Part shown: positions 5,693 through 13,109 of the stretch, in pieces
Layout: every line of letters begins with the position of its first letter
Position numbering within the stretch: position 1 is the first letter of the stretch
Assembly (NCBI GenBank): GCA_018647025.1
Contig: JABGTQ010000028.1
Location: 1-13,586, forward strand
Source: Nitrospina sp.
GTDB taxonomy: Bacteria > Nitrospinota > Nitrospinia > Nitrospinales > VA-1
Length of the DNA stretch: 13,586 bases
Direction of reading: 5' to 3'
The notes under the pieces: model-generated
What the model was told of the DNA's origin: nothing
Databases searched by the model: none
The model's input: the letters and a program-made list of their open reading frames with translations, nothing else
Translations under genes and position numbers: made by a program

Positions 5693-7498
5693 TTGGAATT
5701 ATTTAAAAAAAACTTGGAACTATTGCGGGTTTCACAGCCATCTTTGGCAGTCAGAGTTGAGCGTGAGCCAAAGCAAAATGTTGTTAGAGTTTTACTGGCA
5801 AAAGATGGAAATCCTATACCTCAAATTGGCTCAGTTTCACTGCATAGTAATTATTACCCACTAAAAGAAGCTACAGATGGATTGTCTGACTATGTTTTAA
5901 ACGACAATGAAAGGCCTGTAATTTATGGTCTTGGATTTGGATATCATGTGTTGGAGATATTAAAGAGGTGTCAAAACTCTAAGGTCATGGTAATTGAGCC
6001 GATGATGTCTGTTTTTCAGGCTTTTTTGGAATCTGTCGATTTAGAACCATTTATCCCGAATACAAAATTTTGTATTTCTACTCCTCCACCCAAAATAGTC
6101 TCCTCTAATCAAATAGATAATTGGAAAAAATATGAACATCAGCCATCAAAGCGTTTGTCTAGTAATTACTTTCTTAGACTTGATAAAGCAATAGAAACCT
6201 CAATTTATTTAAATGTTAACCGCCTAAAAATACTAGTGATAAATCCTTATTATGGTGGATCACTACCTACAGCAAAATATTGCAAACAAGCACTTAACGA
6301 TATAGGACATGACGTAGAATCGGTCGAATGTGATAAGTTTGCTGAGGGATTTTTTTCTATAAAAAAAACAACTCGAAATAAAGTAAACGAAGAAGCATTA
6401 TCTAATCAATTTTCGCATTTCATGGGTCAGCTTATTGCAGCAAAAGCTGCTGATTACCAGCCTGATTTAATTTTTGCGCTTGCTCAGGCACCTATGACTC
6501 CCGAGACAATTAAAAATTTAAAACTACTAAATGTTCCGATTGCTTTCTGGTTTGTTGAAGACTTTCGTACGCTTTCATATTGGAAAGAAATTGCCTCCTG
6601 TTATGACTATTTCTTTACTATCCAGAGGGGAGATTTTTTTACGGAGTTATCGTCTCTTGGTAAAAATAATTTTTATTATCTACCACAAGGCTGTTACCCA
6701 GGAGTTCATAAAGAAATTAACTTGTCGCAAAATGATATCGATCAGTATAAAGCTGATTTATCATTCATGGGTTCCGGATACTATAACCGAGTTCAATCGT
6801 TTCCTCGGTTATTAAATTATGATTTTAAAATATGGGGTACGGAGTGGTCGTTAGGTTCACATATTGGAAGTAGAGTTCAAAATAATAATAAACGTATTGA
6901 CTCTAATGAGATTGTAAAAATATACAATGCAGGAAAAATTAATTTAAACCTTCATTCCTCAACCTTCCATAGTAGTGTAAACCCTGTCGGTGATTTTGTG
7001 AACCCTAGAACCTTCGAAATTGCTGCTTGTGGTGGGTTTCAATTGGTAGATGAACGTTCTGAATTAGCTGAATTGATGGAATTAGGATCAGAAGTAGCTA
7101 CCTTCAATACAATTGATGATCTGTGTAAAAAAATAGATCATTATTTGAAGAATGAGGAGGAAGCAAAATTGATAACGGCTAGAGGTAAAGAAAGAGTCTT
7201 GAAAGAGCATACGATCCAACATCGAATGCATGAAATGTTGACACATGTCTTTATGGACAATTTAAATAGTTTAAAAGAACGTATGAGCTCTCACCATAGA
7301 GATCCTGTTAGTTTTTACATAGACAATGTGGGTGACTCTAGTTCCTTGGGCAAATACCTTGAACAGTATCGTGGTTTAACCGATTTTTCAATTAAGACTA
7401 TGGTTGATCATATTGCAAAGGGGAAAGGCAAATTAAACAATGAAGAGTTACTTGTTCTAATGACCGACCAAATTGTTAAATCAAAGGTCGCTCTATGA
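5693..7498 (+). CDS. Two-module glycosyltransferase: MAF/DUF115-like N-terminus plus CgeB-like GT domain
   Basis: A 601-residue cytoplasmic protein with a TTG start and good AGGA site. Residues about 1-170 contain a small Rossmann-type piece, PVIYGLGFGYHVLEIL (75-90) followed by VMVIEPMMSVFQAFL (98-112). This resembles the N-terminal part of motility-accessory-factor/DUF115 proteins, but lacks the rest of that family. Residues about 178-530 form a CgeB-like glycosyltransferase: ILVINPYYGGSLPTAKYCKQ (180-199) opens a GT-B fold, PIAFWFVEDFRTLSYW (282-297) and DLSFMGSGYYNRV (355-367) are typical of it, and the Glyco_trans_1_2 end reads GKINLNLHSSTFHSS then VNPRTFEIAACGGFQLVDE (435-453). About 70 residues of unassigned helical tail follow. 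The role is probably sugar transfer onto a surface glycan or protein. The N-terminal similarity hints at flagellin-type modification, which is inference only. The stop overlaps the next gene's start as ATGA, so the two are translationally coupled. Confidence 0.82.
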   Translation: MELFKKNLELLRVSQPSLAVRVEREPKQNVVRVLLAKDGNPIPQIGSVSLHSNYYPLKEATDGLSDYVLNDNERPVIYGLGFGYHVLEILKRCQNSKVMVIEPMMSVFQAFLESVDLEPFIPNTKFCISTPPPKIVSSNQIDNWKKYEHQPSKRLSSNYFLRLDKAIETSIYLNVNRLKILVINPYYGGSLPTAKYCKQALNDIGHDVESVECDKFAEGFFSIKKTTRNKVNEEALSNQFSHFMGQLIAAKAADYQPDLIFALAQAPMTPETIKNLKLLNVPIAFWFVEDFRTLSYWKEIASCYDYFFTIQRGDFFTELSSLGKNNFYYLPQGCYPGVHKEINLSQNDIDQYKADLSFMGSGYYNRVQSFPRLLNYDFKIWGTEWSLGSHIGSRVQNNNKRIDSNEIVKIYNAGKINLNLHSSTFHSSVNPVGDFVNPRTFEIAACGGFQLVDERSELAELMELGSEVATFNTIDDLCKKIDHYLKNEEEAKLITARGKERVLKEHTIQHRMHEMLTHVFMDNLNSLKERMSSHHRDPVSFYIDNVGDSSSLGKYLEQYRGLTDFSIKTMVDHIAKGKGKLNNEELLVLMTDQIVKSKVAL

Positions 7499-9228
7499 TA
7501 AAAAATATTTTAATTTTAAACATGACTAGAATGGGAGATTTGGTTCAATCTACTCCGTCTATTATTGGTTTAAGTAAACAGTATCCTAATGCGAGTATAA
7601 CTCTTATGGTGACTAGTGCATTTGAGGAGTTTTCAAAAAAAATTCCTTGTGTTGATAAAAGAGTTGTTTTTGATATCAATCAACTTTTGAATAAAGAAGA
7701 TAAAAGTAAAACTTTATGGATTGATGTTTATAAATACTTAGAAAGTCTTCTATTTAAATTGAATGGTGAAAAATATGATCTAATAATAAACCTAAGTCAT
7801 TCTAAGTTGAGTGCGCTGATGATTTCATATTTAAACATCAAAAATATGCGTGGTTTTGGATGTGATGAAAATGGAGATCGTATAACTTTAGATCCTTGGA
7901 TGCAATACTTTGGGATAGAGCCTTTCAATAGAGAGCTTAATCCTTTTAATCTTGTTGAAATTTTTACTCGAAGTGCTGGTGCCGCTCCCGAAGAGACCCC
8001 TATTAAATTACTTAATAATGATATTGATATGAAGTCAATAGCAAAGATAGTAGAAAAAGATCGTTTGAATGATAATGATCTCTTAATTGGAATTCAGGCA
8101 GGATCTAGCTTAGAAGGCAGACGCTGGTCTCCTGAAAGCTTTGCTCAGCTTGCTGATGGTTTAGTTGAAAACCTTGACGCAAAAATTGTTTTATTAGGTG
8201 TTCATTCAGAAAAAGAATTAGCTGAGAAAATAATTTTATATAGTGCTCATAGAGAAAATATAATTGACCTGACAGGAAAGACAAATATTGATCAGTTGAC
8301 TGCTTTGGTCGTACGATGTTCTTATATAATTACAAATGACACAGGAACCATGCATGTAGCTGCTGCATTGGGAACCACTATAGTTGGATTATTTTTTGCT
8401 CATGCTCATCCATATGAGACGGCTCCTTACAGCCCTGGTCATCTTATTTTTCAAGCTCGTATACCTTGCGCTCCATGTAGTTATGGAGTCGTGTGCAACA
8501 ATATTGTATGTATCCATAAAGTTAATTGGGAACACTTATTACTAATGATTGAAAATCATTTTATAGAGGGTTCGTGGCGTTCAATTGATGCGGTATCAAA
8601 TCTGAGTGAAGTAAATATTTACGAAACTTATATTGGTTACGATCATCGATTGCGACTTCGCCCGTTAATTAAAAACCTTTTAACACTTAATGATTTTTTT
8701 CGTGAGATATATTCAAATCATTGGATGAGGTTTCTTGGGGTAGTAGGACCAAGCCAAACAAGTTGCTATAGTATCGGAGATTTATTAATGGTTGATTATG
8801 ACTGTAGTAGCATTATTGATTTGTCGAAACAACTAGAAGTTAAATCTTGCGCCTTAAAAGATATTATAAAAATTGCTTTACAAGGGATTTGTTTTGCCGA
8901 TGAAATTATTTTTTTATGTTCTGAGAAAACTTCGACAGAAATTACTAAGATAGAATCTTTATCTAATAATATAGAACTCTTGGACCAAAGAATTAATCAA
9001 ATTGGTCTTATTCATCCAGAAATTAAACCTATCGCTGATATATATATAAAAAGAAAAGAAAACTTTCAAGGTAGTGATACGATTCAATTATCTAAAGAAA
9101 CGAGAAACTGTTATAAAATTTTAATCGAAGAAGGGGAGTCACTAAATGATCTTTTAGAGTCGGTTTCCAAAGAGTTGAAAACGGCTTATTTTGACAATTC
9201 TATACCACAGTTAGCTCCATTAGCGTAG
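7495..9228 (+). CDS. GT9 family (ADP-heptose:LPS heptosyltransferase-type) glycosyltransferase with long C-terminal extension
   Basis: A 577-residue protein. ATG 7495 overlaps the upstream stop by 4 nt and has AAAGG (7483-7487) at 7 nt spacing. Residues 1-360 are a GT9 transferase: ILILNMTRMGDLVQSTPSI (5-23) is the N-terminal acceptor-side motif, IGIQAGSSLEGRRWSPESFA (198-217) begins the nucleotide-sugar half, and TNDTGTMHVAAALGTTIVGL (280-299) is the hallmark donor-binding motif. A four-cysteine cluster (C325, C328, C334, C339) occupies the place where many GT9 proteins have similar cysteines. WaaC/WaaF-type enzymes are about 350 residues, so residues about 365-577 are extra. They are mostly helical-looking, contain no motif I recognise, and include ALQGICFADEIIFLC. 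Members transfer heptose or related sugars to LPS core or surface glycans at the inner face of the cytoplasmic membrane. Which sugar is used here is unknown. It ends the operon and overlaps the convergent pgk-like gene by 29 bp. Confidence 0.88.
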   Translation: MIKNILILNMTRMGDLVQSTPSIIGLSKQYPNASITLMVTSAFEEFSKKIPCVDKRVVFDINQLLNKEDKSKTLWIDVYKYLESLLFKLNGEKYDLIINLSHSKLSALMISYLNIKNMRGFGCDENGDRITLDPWMQYFGIEPFNRELNPFNLVEIFTRSAGAAPEETPIKLLNNDIDMKSIAKIVEKDRLNDNDLLIGIQAGSSLEGRRWSPESFAQLADGLVENLDAKIVLLGVHSEKELAEKIILYSAHRENIIDLTGKTNIDQLTALVVRCSYIITNDTGTMHVAAALGTTIVGLFFAHAHPYETAPYSPGHLIFQARIPCAPCSYGVVCNNIVCIHKVNWEHLLLMIENHFIEGSWRSIDAVSNLSEVNIYETYIGYDHRLRLRPLIKNLLTLNDFFREIYSNHWMRFLGVVGPSQTSCYSIGDLLMVDYDCSSIIDLSKQLEVKSCALKDIIKIALQGICFADEIIFLCSEKTSTEITKIESLSNNIELLDQRINQIGLIHPEIKPIADIYIKRKENFQGSDTIQLSKETRNCYKILIEEGESLNDLLESVSKELKTAYFDNSIPQLAPLA

Positions 9229-10759
9229 AAGTTCCAGGTAAAAAAGAAGCTAAATCTCCGCTCCCTTGATTTTTTAAAAACTTTTCTAGAAATTCAAGAG
9301 ATGCCCCACCACCGGTAGAGACAAAAAAATTGGATGAAAAATAATTCCACAATACATAATTATCATCAACGGGGAATTCCATGTTAAGTAAGTCGCGATT
9401 TATTGTGCTAGCCAGTTGTTTTTCTACGCAACGTTTGATGAGGTTTTTTAATTGATGAGTACCAATCTTATTAAGTATAGCGGCGGAATCACCTCCTCCT
9501 ATCACTACTGAAAATTTCTGATTGGTCAACGCCTCTTCAAATAAAAGTTGAGCCAACTCTAGAGAACCTTCAGCGTAATCGTGGTTAGTTGGATGATCAT
9601 AAGCTCCTAGTGGGCCATTCCAAAAAATATTTTCAATTCCATTAGACAATATTGTGTTTTTAAAGTTTTCTATAGTTTTAGGGCCAAGGTCGAGTTGTAA
9701 TACTCTTTCAAGGTCAGGCTCGGATTCAATAAAAAAAGTAGGTGCCTTAAATTCATCAACGCACTTATAATCTTCAGGAAGTATTAAGTTAACTTTTTTT
9801 TCTTTTGCAAAGTCTAATATTTCTCCAGCAAGGGCAACTTCATTTATAAAGTTCTTATTATTTTCTTCCTTTGAACTAAGTAAGGTCCTTGGAATATCGG
9901 TGAGTGAGAATGGAGTTATTTTTAATTTTTCTTTTTGTGCAATTAAAAAAGAGTTCACCATTTTTCCACCTATAAAAATAGCCTTGACCCCGACATGCAC
10001 AAACTGCTTTAATACGTTGATTTTATCTGAAACTTTGGCCCCACCGGCTATAATCACTGTTTTGCTTGGATGGTTTATAACTCTTTGTCCAAAACTTCCC
10101 AGTTTTTTAATTTCTTCGTTTAGGAGATTTCCTGCAACTACTAATTTATTTTGAGTTTTCATGAGTTGAGGAAGCATTTTGATACTTTTCGTGGTTCGGT
10201 GGCTGCACCCAAACGCACAATTGATATATACATCGGATACCTTAGCTAGTTCATATATAAACTCTTTACTATAGGTATCCGGTTTGGATGGATCAAGCAA
10301 ATATCTAAGGTTAGGAAGAAATTTTATGCCACCAGGAGGCATTCTTTTATGAGAAGCAATTTCTAAAGAGTGCTTCATGTGTGAATCTATAATTTCAGGT
10401 GGAAAAATAGTATATGTGTCTCCGTGCAAGCGACGAATTAAGGTATCGAAATGAGAGCTGACAAACTGTATATTAAAAATTCCATCCCATCCTATGTGAC
10501 CTTTTTGCTTATGAGGTCTTCCTAGGTGAGATCCAATGATAATTCTACAATCTCCACCTGTAAGTTTATGAATTTTTTTAAATGTTGTGTCCAGGAAACG
10601 GCGCATACGAGTATCATCAGCAACACGGTAGTATCCTTTTTCAGTAGCGACTAATGGTACATTGAAATCGCAGCGGATAAATATAGTCTGACCTCTTAAA
10701 AGGTCTGGAGCCAGAATATCTAATGAATTCATTCCTATTTGTTTGTTTATACTTCTCAA
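9200..10759 (-). CDS. pgk: Divergent, enlarged phosphoglycerate kinase
   Basis: A 519-residue protein, against about 390-400 for bacterial PGK, which interconverts 1,3-bisphosphoglycerate + ADP and 3-phosphoglycerate + ATP in the cytoplasm. Most signature motifs are present in order: RCDFNVPL (29-36), SHLGRP (77-82), NLRYL (150-154), AFGCSHR (182-188), GGAKVSDKI (239-247), GGKMVNSFL (264-272), DLGPKTIENF (357-366), WNGPLGAYD (380-388), GGGDSAAI (421-428) and STGGGASLEFLE (481-492). Differences from the norm are D to C and T to C in the VNDAFGTAHR-type motif, E to P before NLRY, and E to D after GPxGxY. An insertion of about 35-40 residues lies between GGGDSAAI and STGGGAS, along with smaller ones in the N-terminal domain and an extended C-terminus. 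The start is uncertain: TTG 10759 lacks a Shine-Dalgarno, while ATG 10732 (residue 10) has AGGA directly abutting it. No gap or tpi gene is adjacent. It may be the cell's only PGK or a specialised paralogue. Confidence 0.87.
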   Translation of the reverse strand: MRSINKQIGMNSLDILAPDLLRGQTIFIRCDFNVPLVATEKGYYRVADDTRMRRFLDTTFKKIHKLTGGDCRIIIGSHLGRPHKQKGHIGWDGIFNIQFVSSHFDTLIRRLHGDTYTIFPPEIIDSHMKHSLEIASHKRMPPGGIKFLPNLRYLLDPSKPDTYSKEFIYELAKVSDVYINCAFGCSHRTTKSIKMLPQLMKTQNKLVVAGNLLNEEIKKLGSFGQRVINHPSKTVIIAGGAKVSDKINVLKQFVHVGVKAIFIGGKMVNSFLIAQKEKLKITPFSLTDIPRTLLSSKEENNKNFINEVALAGEILDFAKEKKVNLILPEDYKCVDEFKAPTFFIESEPDLERVLQLDLGPKTIENFKNTILSNGIENIFWNGPLGAYDHPTNHDYAEGSLELAQLLFEEALTNQKFSVVIGGGDSAAILNKIGTHQLKNLIKRCVEKQLASTINRDLLNMEFPVDDNYVLWNYFSSNFFVSTGGGASLEFLEKFLKNQGSGDLASFLPGTSTLMELTVV

Positions 10760-10990
10760 AACGGTTTCACTTTAAAATTTTATTAGAAAATTTTATTTTA
10801 AATATTTACAGAAAGTCATTGATTTAGCAAGAGATATTATGATTTCTATAATATATTATACTGGAATCTTCTATTCTAAAGTTTAAATTTGTTAAGTGAT
10901 ATTAAATTTATGGATTTTATTTTAGAGTTTAAGGAAAAAAATAAGTTCATAAACTATTAAAAATAAAAGATTAATTGGGCCTAACAGTCT

Positions 10991-11019
10991 TTGAGTTCTT
11001 GGTGTTTTTGGTTTATTAT
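10991..11019 (+). promoter_or_regulatory. Sigma70-type promoter of the RNase E/G gene
   Basis: TTGAGT (10991-10996) and TATTAT (11014-11019) are separated by exactly 17 nt, matching the -35/-10 consensus at 4 and 5 of 6 positions. Transcription would begin near 11026, giving a leader of about 46 nt. In such AT-rich DNA a chance match is possible, but the spacing and location are ideal. Confidence 0.55.
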
Positions 11020-11024
11020 GACAT

Positions 11025-11043
11025 CACAGGAGAATTCTCTGTG
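11025..11043 (+). promoter_or_regulatory. Hairpin at the 5' end of the RNase E/G leader
   Basis: CACA-g-GAG pairs with CTC-TGTG around an AATT loop, giving 7 bp with one bulged G. The core GAGAATTCTC (11030-11039) is a perfect 10-bp palindrome. It begins at the predicted transcription start and ends 17 nt before the Shine-Dalgarno. In E. coli, rne autoregulates through structured leader RNA; a similar role here is inference. Confidence 0.35.
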
Positions 11044-11071
11044 CCCCTGTTAAAGATAAAGAAAGGTTCTC

Positions 11072-13063
11072 ATGGCAAAAAAATTATCAATGATGATCAA
11101 TAGGGATCATCCTGAAGTCTGCCGCGCCGTTATATTAGAGGACGGCAGGATTAATGATTATATCGTAGAAAATGTTTCACAAGAGAAGATTAAAGGAAAT
11201 ATTTATTTAGGTGTGATTAACCGGGTAGAACCCGCTATTGAGGCTGCTTTTGTCGATATTGGTGGAAGTAAATATGGTTTTTTGCCTTTTAAAGATGTCC
11301 TCAAAGAATCATATGTAGATACTGGTGAAAAGAAAGCGCGGGTTCGAATACAGGATGTTTTAGTTCGTGGTCAAGAAATATTAGTTCAAGTTTCTAAGGA
11401 GAGTCGTGATGCCAAAGGCCCCTCTTTAACAAATAGTATTTCTCTTCCCGGGAGGTTTTTAGTTTTGATGTCGGGTTCTCATGCGAGTGCTGTTTCTCGA
11501 AAAATAGAAGATGAAGAGGAACGAAAAAAACTTAAATCACTTGTTGCAGATTTTAAACTTCCAGATAACTTAGGACTTATTATTAGAACTGCTGGAATGG
11601 GTAGGACTAAAATAGAACTTCAAAAAGATCTTCAGAGGCTTCTCATGGTTTGGGAAAACCTATCCTCATCCCGTGAAAAAAATATTAAAAAACCACCACT
11701 TCTCTTATATCAAGAAGCCGACATGGTTGTTCGGTTAGTCAGGGATAATTTTACAACAGAGACCACTGAAGTCCTTGTAGATGACATAGAGTCTTTTAAT
11801 GCCGTCAAAAGTTTTATGAAGATGATAATGCCACGGTTAACAAACCGTGTAAAACTTTATAAAGAAACAACGCCTATATTTTCACGATTTAATATAGAAA
11901 GTCAGATTGAATCTTTGTATCAGCGTCAAGTTTCGCTACCTTCAGGTGGGTCAATTGTTTTTGATTCCGGTGAGGCAATGGTTTCTATAGACGTGAATTC
12001 TGGCAAGACAACAAGTGCTAGTCAATTAGAAGAAACGGCACTTAAAACTAATTTGGAAGCAGCTGAAGAGATTGGAAGACAATTGCGACTGCGAGATCTA
12101 GGTGGACTTGTTGTAATCGACTTCATAGATATGTCCCTGAAAAAAAATCAGTCATCAATTGAAAAAGAAGTAAAAAAAATATGCAAATTGGATAAAGCTA
12201 GAATTAATATTGGCAGAATTTCTAAATTTGGATTACTGGAAATGTCTAGGCAGAGATTGGCTCCTCCGGTTCAACAGGGTGCATTTGTTGATTGTACTTC
12301 TTGTGCGGGTACCGGAGTTGTTCGTTCTTTAAATTATGTTGTTATACATGTTTTGCGTAAAATTAATGAACATTTGGCTTCTGGAAAGGTTAAGCAATTG
12401 ACTGTTGAGGTTTCCTCTGAAGTTGTAGAATATATGATTAACAACAAGTCAGTTTTTTTATTAGAACTCCAAGAAAAACTTAAATTCAAATTAGAGTTTT
12501 TGATTAAACCTAATATTAGTTGGAATAATTTTAAATATCTTGTTAAAGAAAAAACATCTGAGGAGTTAAAAAAAGTAGAATTGACTACTAAAAATCCATT
12601 GATACAGACAACAAAATCAAATGACGGAAAAGATCAAATAAGGCAGCAAAATAGAGGAAATAATTTAAATAGAAATAGACGGAGTCGACCTACTCATGAA
12701 AAAATAAAAAGTGTAGAGATAAATACTAATGATACATTGGCACAAACAACGAATCCAAATGGGGAGCTAGAGCAAACAAGGCAACAAAACAGAGGGAATG
12801 CTTTAAATAAAGCTCGCCGAAGTCGTCCACCTCAAAAGAAAAGGTTTAATCGTCGTATCCCTGATAGAGAAACATTACCTAGTAAAGGTGACAGTCCGTA
12901 TCAAAAAGGAAGTGACTTGATAGGACATAAAGTTACCCTAGGTGAGACTCCCATAAAAACAGCAACTGTTTCTCCATCATTAACATTGAAGGAAACTCCA
13001 AAACCAGATGCAAAAAGTGATAATCTTATTGATCGCATAACAGGGTTTTTTGGAAAATCATAA
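11072..13063 (+). CDS. rne: Ribonuclease E/G family endoribonuclease with Arg-rich repeated tail
   Basis: A 663-residue protein, ATG with GAAAGG (11061-11066) at 5 nt spacing. It cleaves single-stranded, AU-rich RNA in mRNA decay and rRNA/tRNA processing. An S1 RNA-binding domain (about 38-115, GNIYLGVINRVEPAIEAAFV) is followed by the 5'-sensor segment IIRTAGMG with R172 and T173. The DNase I-like catalytic part has magnesium ligands D307 (VSIDVNSGK) and D350 (VVIDFIDM), a constant +4 offset from E. coli D303 and D346. C408 and C411 (DCTSCAGTG) match the zinc-link cysteines at the same offset. The small domain runs to about residue 490. Residues 500-663 are a low-complexity tail: two tandem 46-residue units (502-547, 548-593) rich in Arg, Gln and Asn, then a Lys/Thr/Pro stretch and a short amphipathic-looking LIDRITGFFGKS end. 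The tail is shorter than that of E. coli RNase E and longer than RNase G; rng is the alternative name. Partners such as a degradosome cannot be inferred. Confidence 0.95.
   Translation: MAKKLSMMINRDHPEVCRAVILEDGRINDYIVENVSQEKIKGNIYLGVINRVEPAIEAAFVDIGGSKYGFLPFKDVLKESYVDTGEKKARVRIQDVLVRGQEILVQVSKESRDAKGPSLTNSISLPGRFLVLMSGSHASAVSRKIEDEEERKKLKSLVADFKLPDNLGLIIRTAGMGRTKIELQKDLQRLLMVWENLSSSREKNIKKPPLLLYQEADMVVRLVRDNFTTETTEVLVDDIESFNAVKSFMKMIMPRLTNRVKLYKETTPIFSRFNIESQIESLYQRQVSLPSGGSIVFDSGEAMVSIDVNSGKTTSASQLEETALKTNLEAAEEIGRQLRLRDLGGLVVIDFIDMSLKKNQSSIEKEVKKICKLDKARINIGRISKFGLLEMSRQRLAPPVQQGAFVDCTSCAGTGVVRSLNYVVIHVLRKINEHLASGKVKQLTVEVSSEVVEYMINNKSVFLLELQEKLKFKLEFLIKPNISWNNFKYLVKEKTSEELKKVELTTKNPLIQTTKSNDGKDQIRQQNRGNNLNRNRRSRPTHEKIKSVEINTNDTLAQTTNPNGELEQTRQQNRGNALNKARRSRPPQKKRFNRRIPDRETLPSKGDSPYQKGSDLIGHKVTLGETPIKTATVSPSLTLKETPKPDAKSDNLIDRITGFFGKS
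12575..12850 (+). repeat. Tandem 138-bp (46-residue) duplication within the RNase E tail
   Basis: Two in-frame units, 12575-12712 and 12713-12850, encode 46-residue segments beginning VELTT and VEINT. They align without gaps, with 24 of 46 residues identical by hand count. The best conserved core is RQQNRGN-x-LN-x-x-RRSRP. The divergence between units indicates an old duplication retained for its Arg-rich RNA- or protein-binding content. Confidence 0.75.
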
Positions 13064-13109
13064 AAAAACTTAAAATACCATTGTTCGCAAGAAAACACTT
13101 AAATAAAAC

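Larger units (their letters stand above)
10760..11071. other. 312-nt intergenic region between divergent pgk-like and RNase E/G genes
   Basis: It is strongly AT-rich and contains no credible open reading frame. On the minus side, TTGCTA (10825-10830) and TAAATA (10803-10808) with 16 nt between are a weak promoter candidate for the pgk-like gene. TAAAATTTT-ATTAG-AAAATTTTA (10773-10795) is a 9-bp inverted repeat in its leader, but it is almost all A/T and therefore weak. The right end holds the RNase E/G promoter and leader hairpin described separately. The stretch 10840-10980 shows nothing beyond A/T-rich sequence. Confidence 0.5.

Noticed and set aside
6531..6815. Plus-strand open frame of 94 residues
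   Set aside because: It is an out-of-frame shadow inside the CgeB-like gene.
9900..10154. Plus-strand open frame of 84 residues
   Set aside because: It is antisense to conserved PGK motifs, with no ribosome binding site or similarity.
13044..13070. Possible terminator: (A)GTTTTTT...AAAAAAC pairing across the RNase E stop codon
   Set aside because: The stem is almost entirely A-T with an 11-nt loop, expected by chance in this AT-rich DNA; it lacks a G+C-rich stem.
12901..13098. Minus-strand open frame of 65 residues
   Set aside because: It is antisense to the RNase E tail and its composition is explained by the low-complexity sequence opposite.
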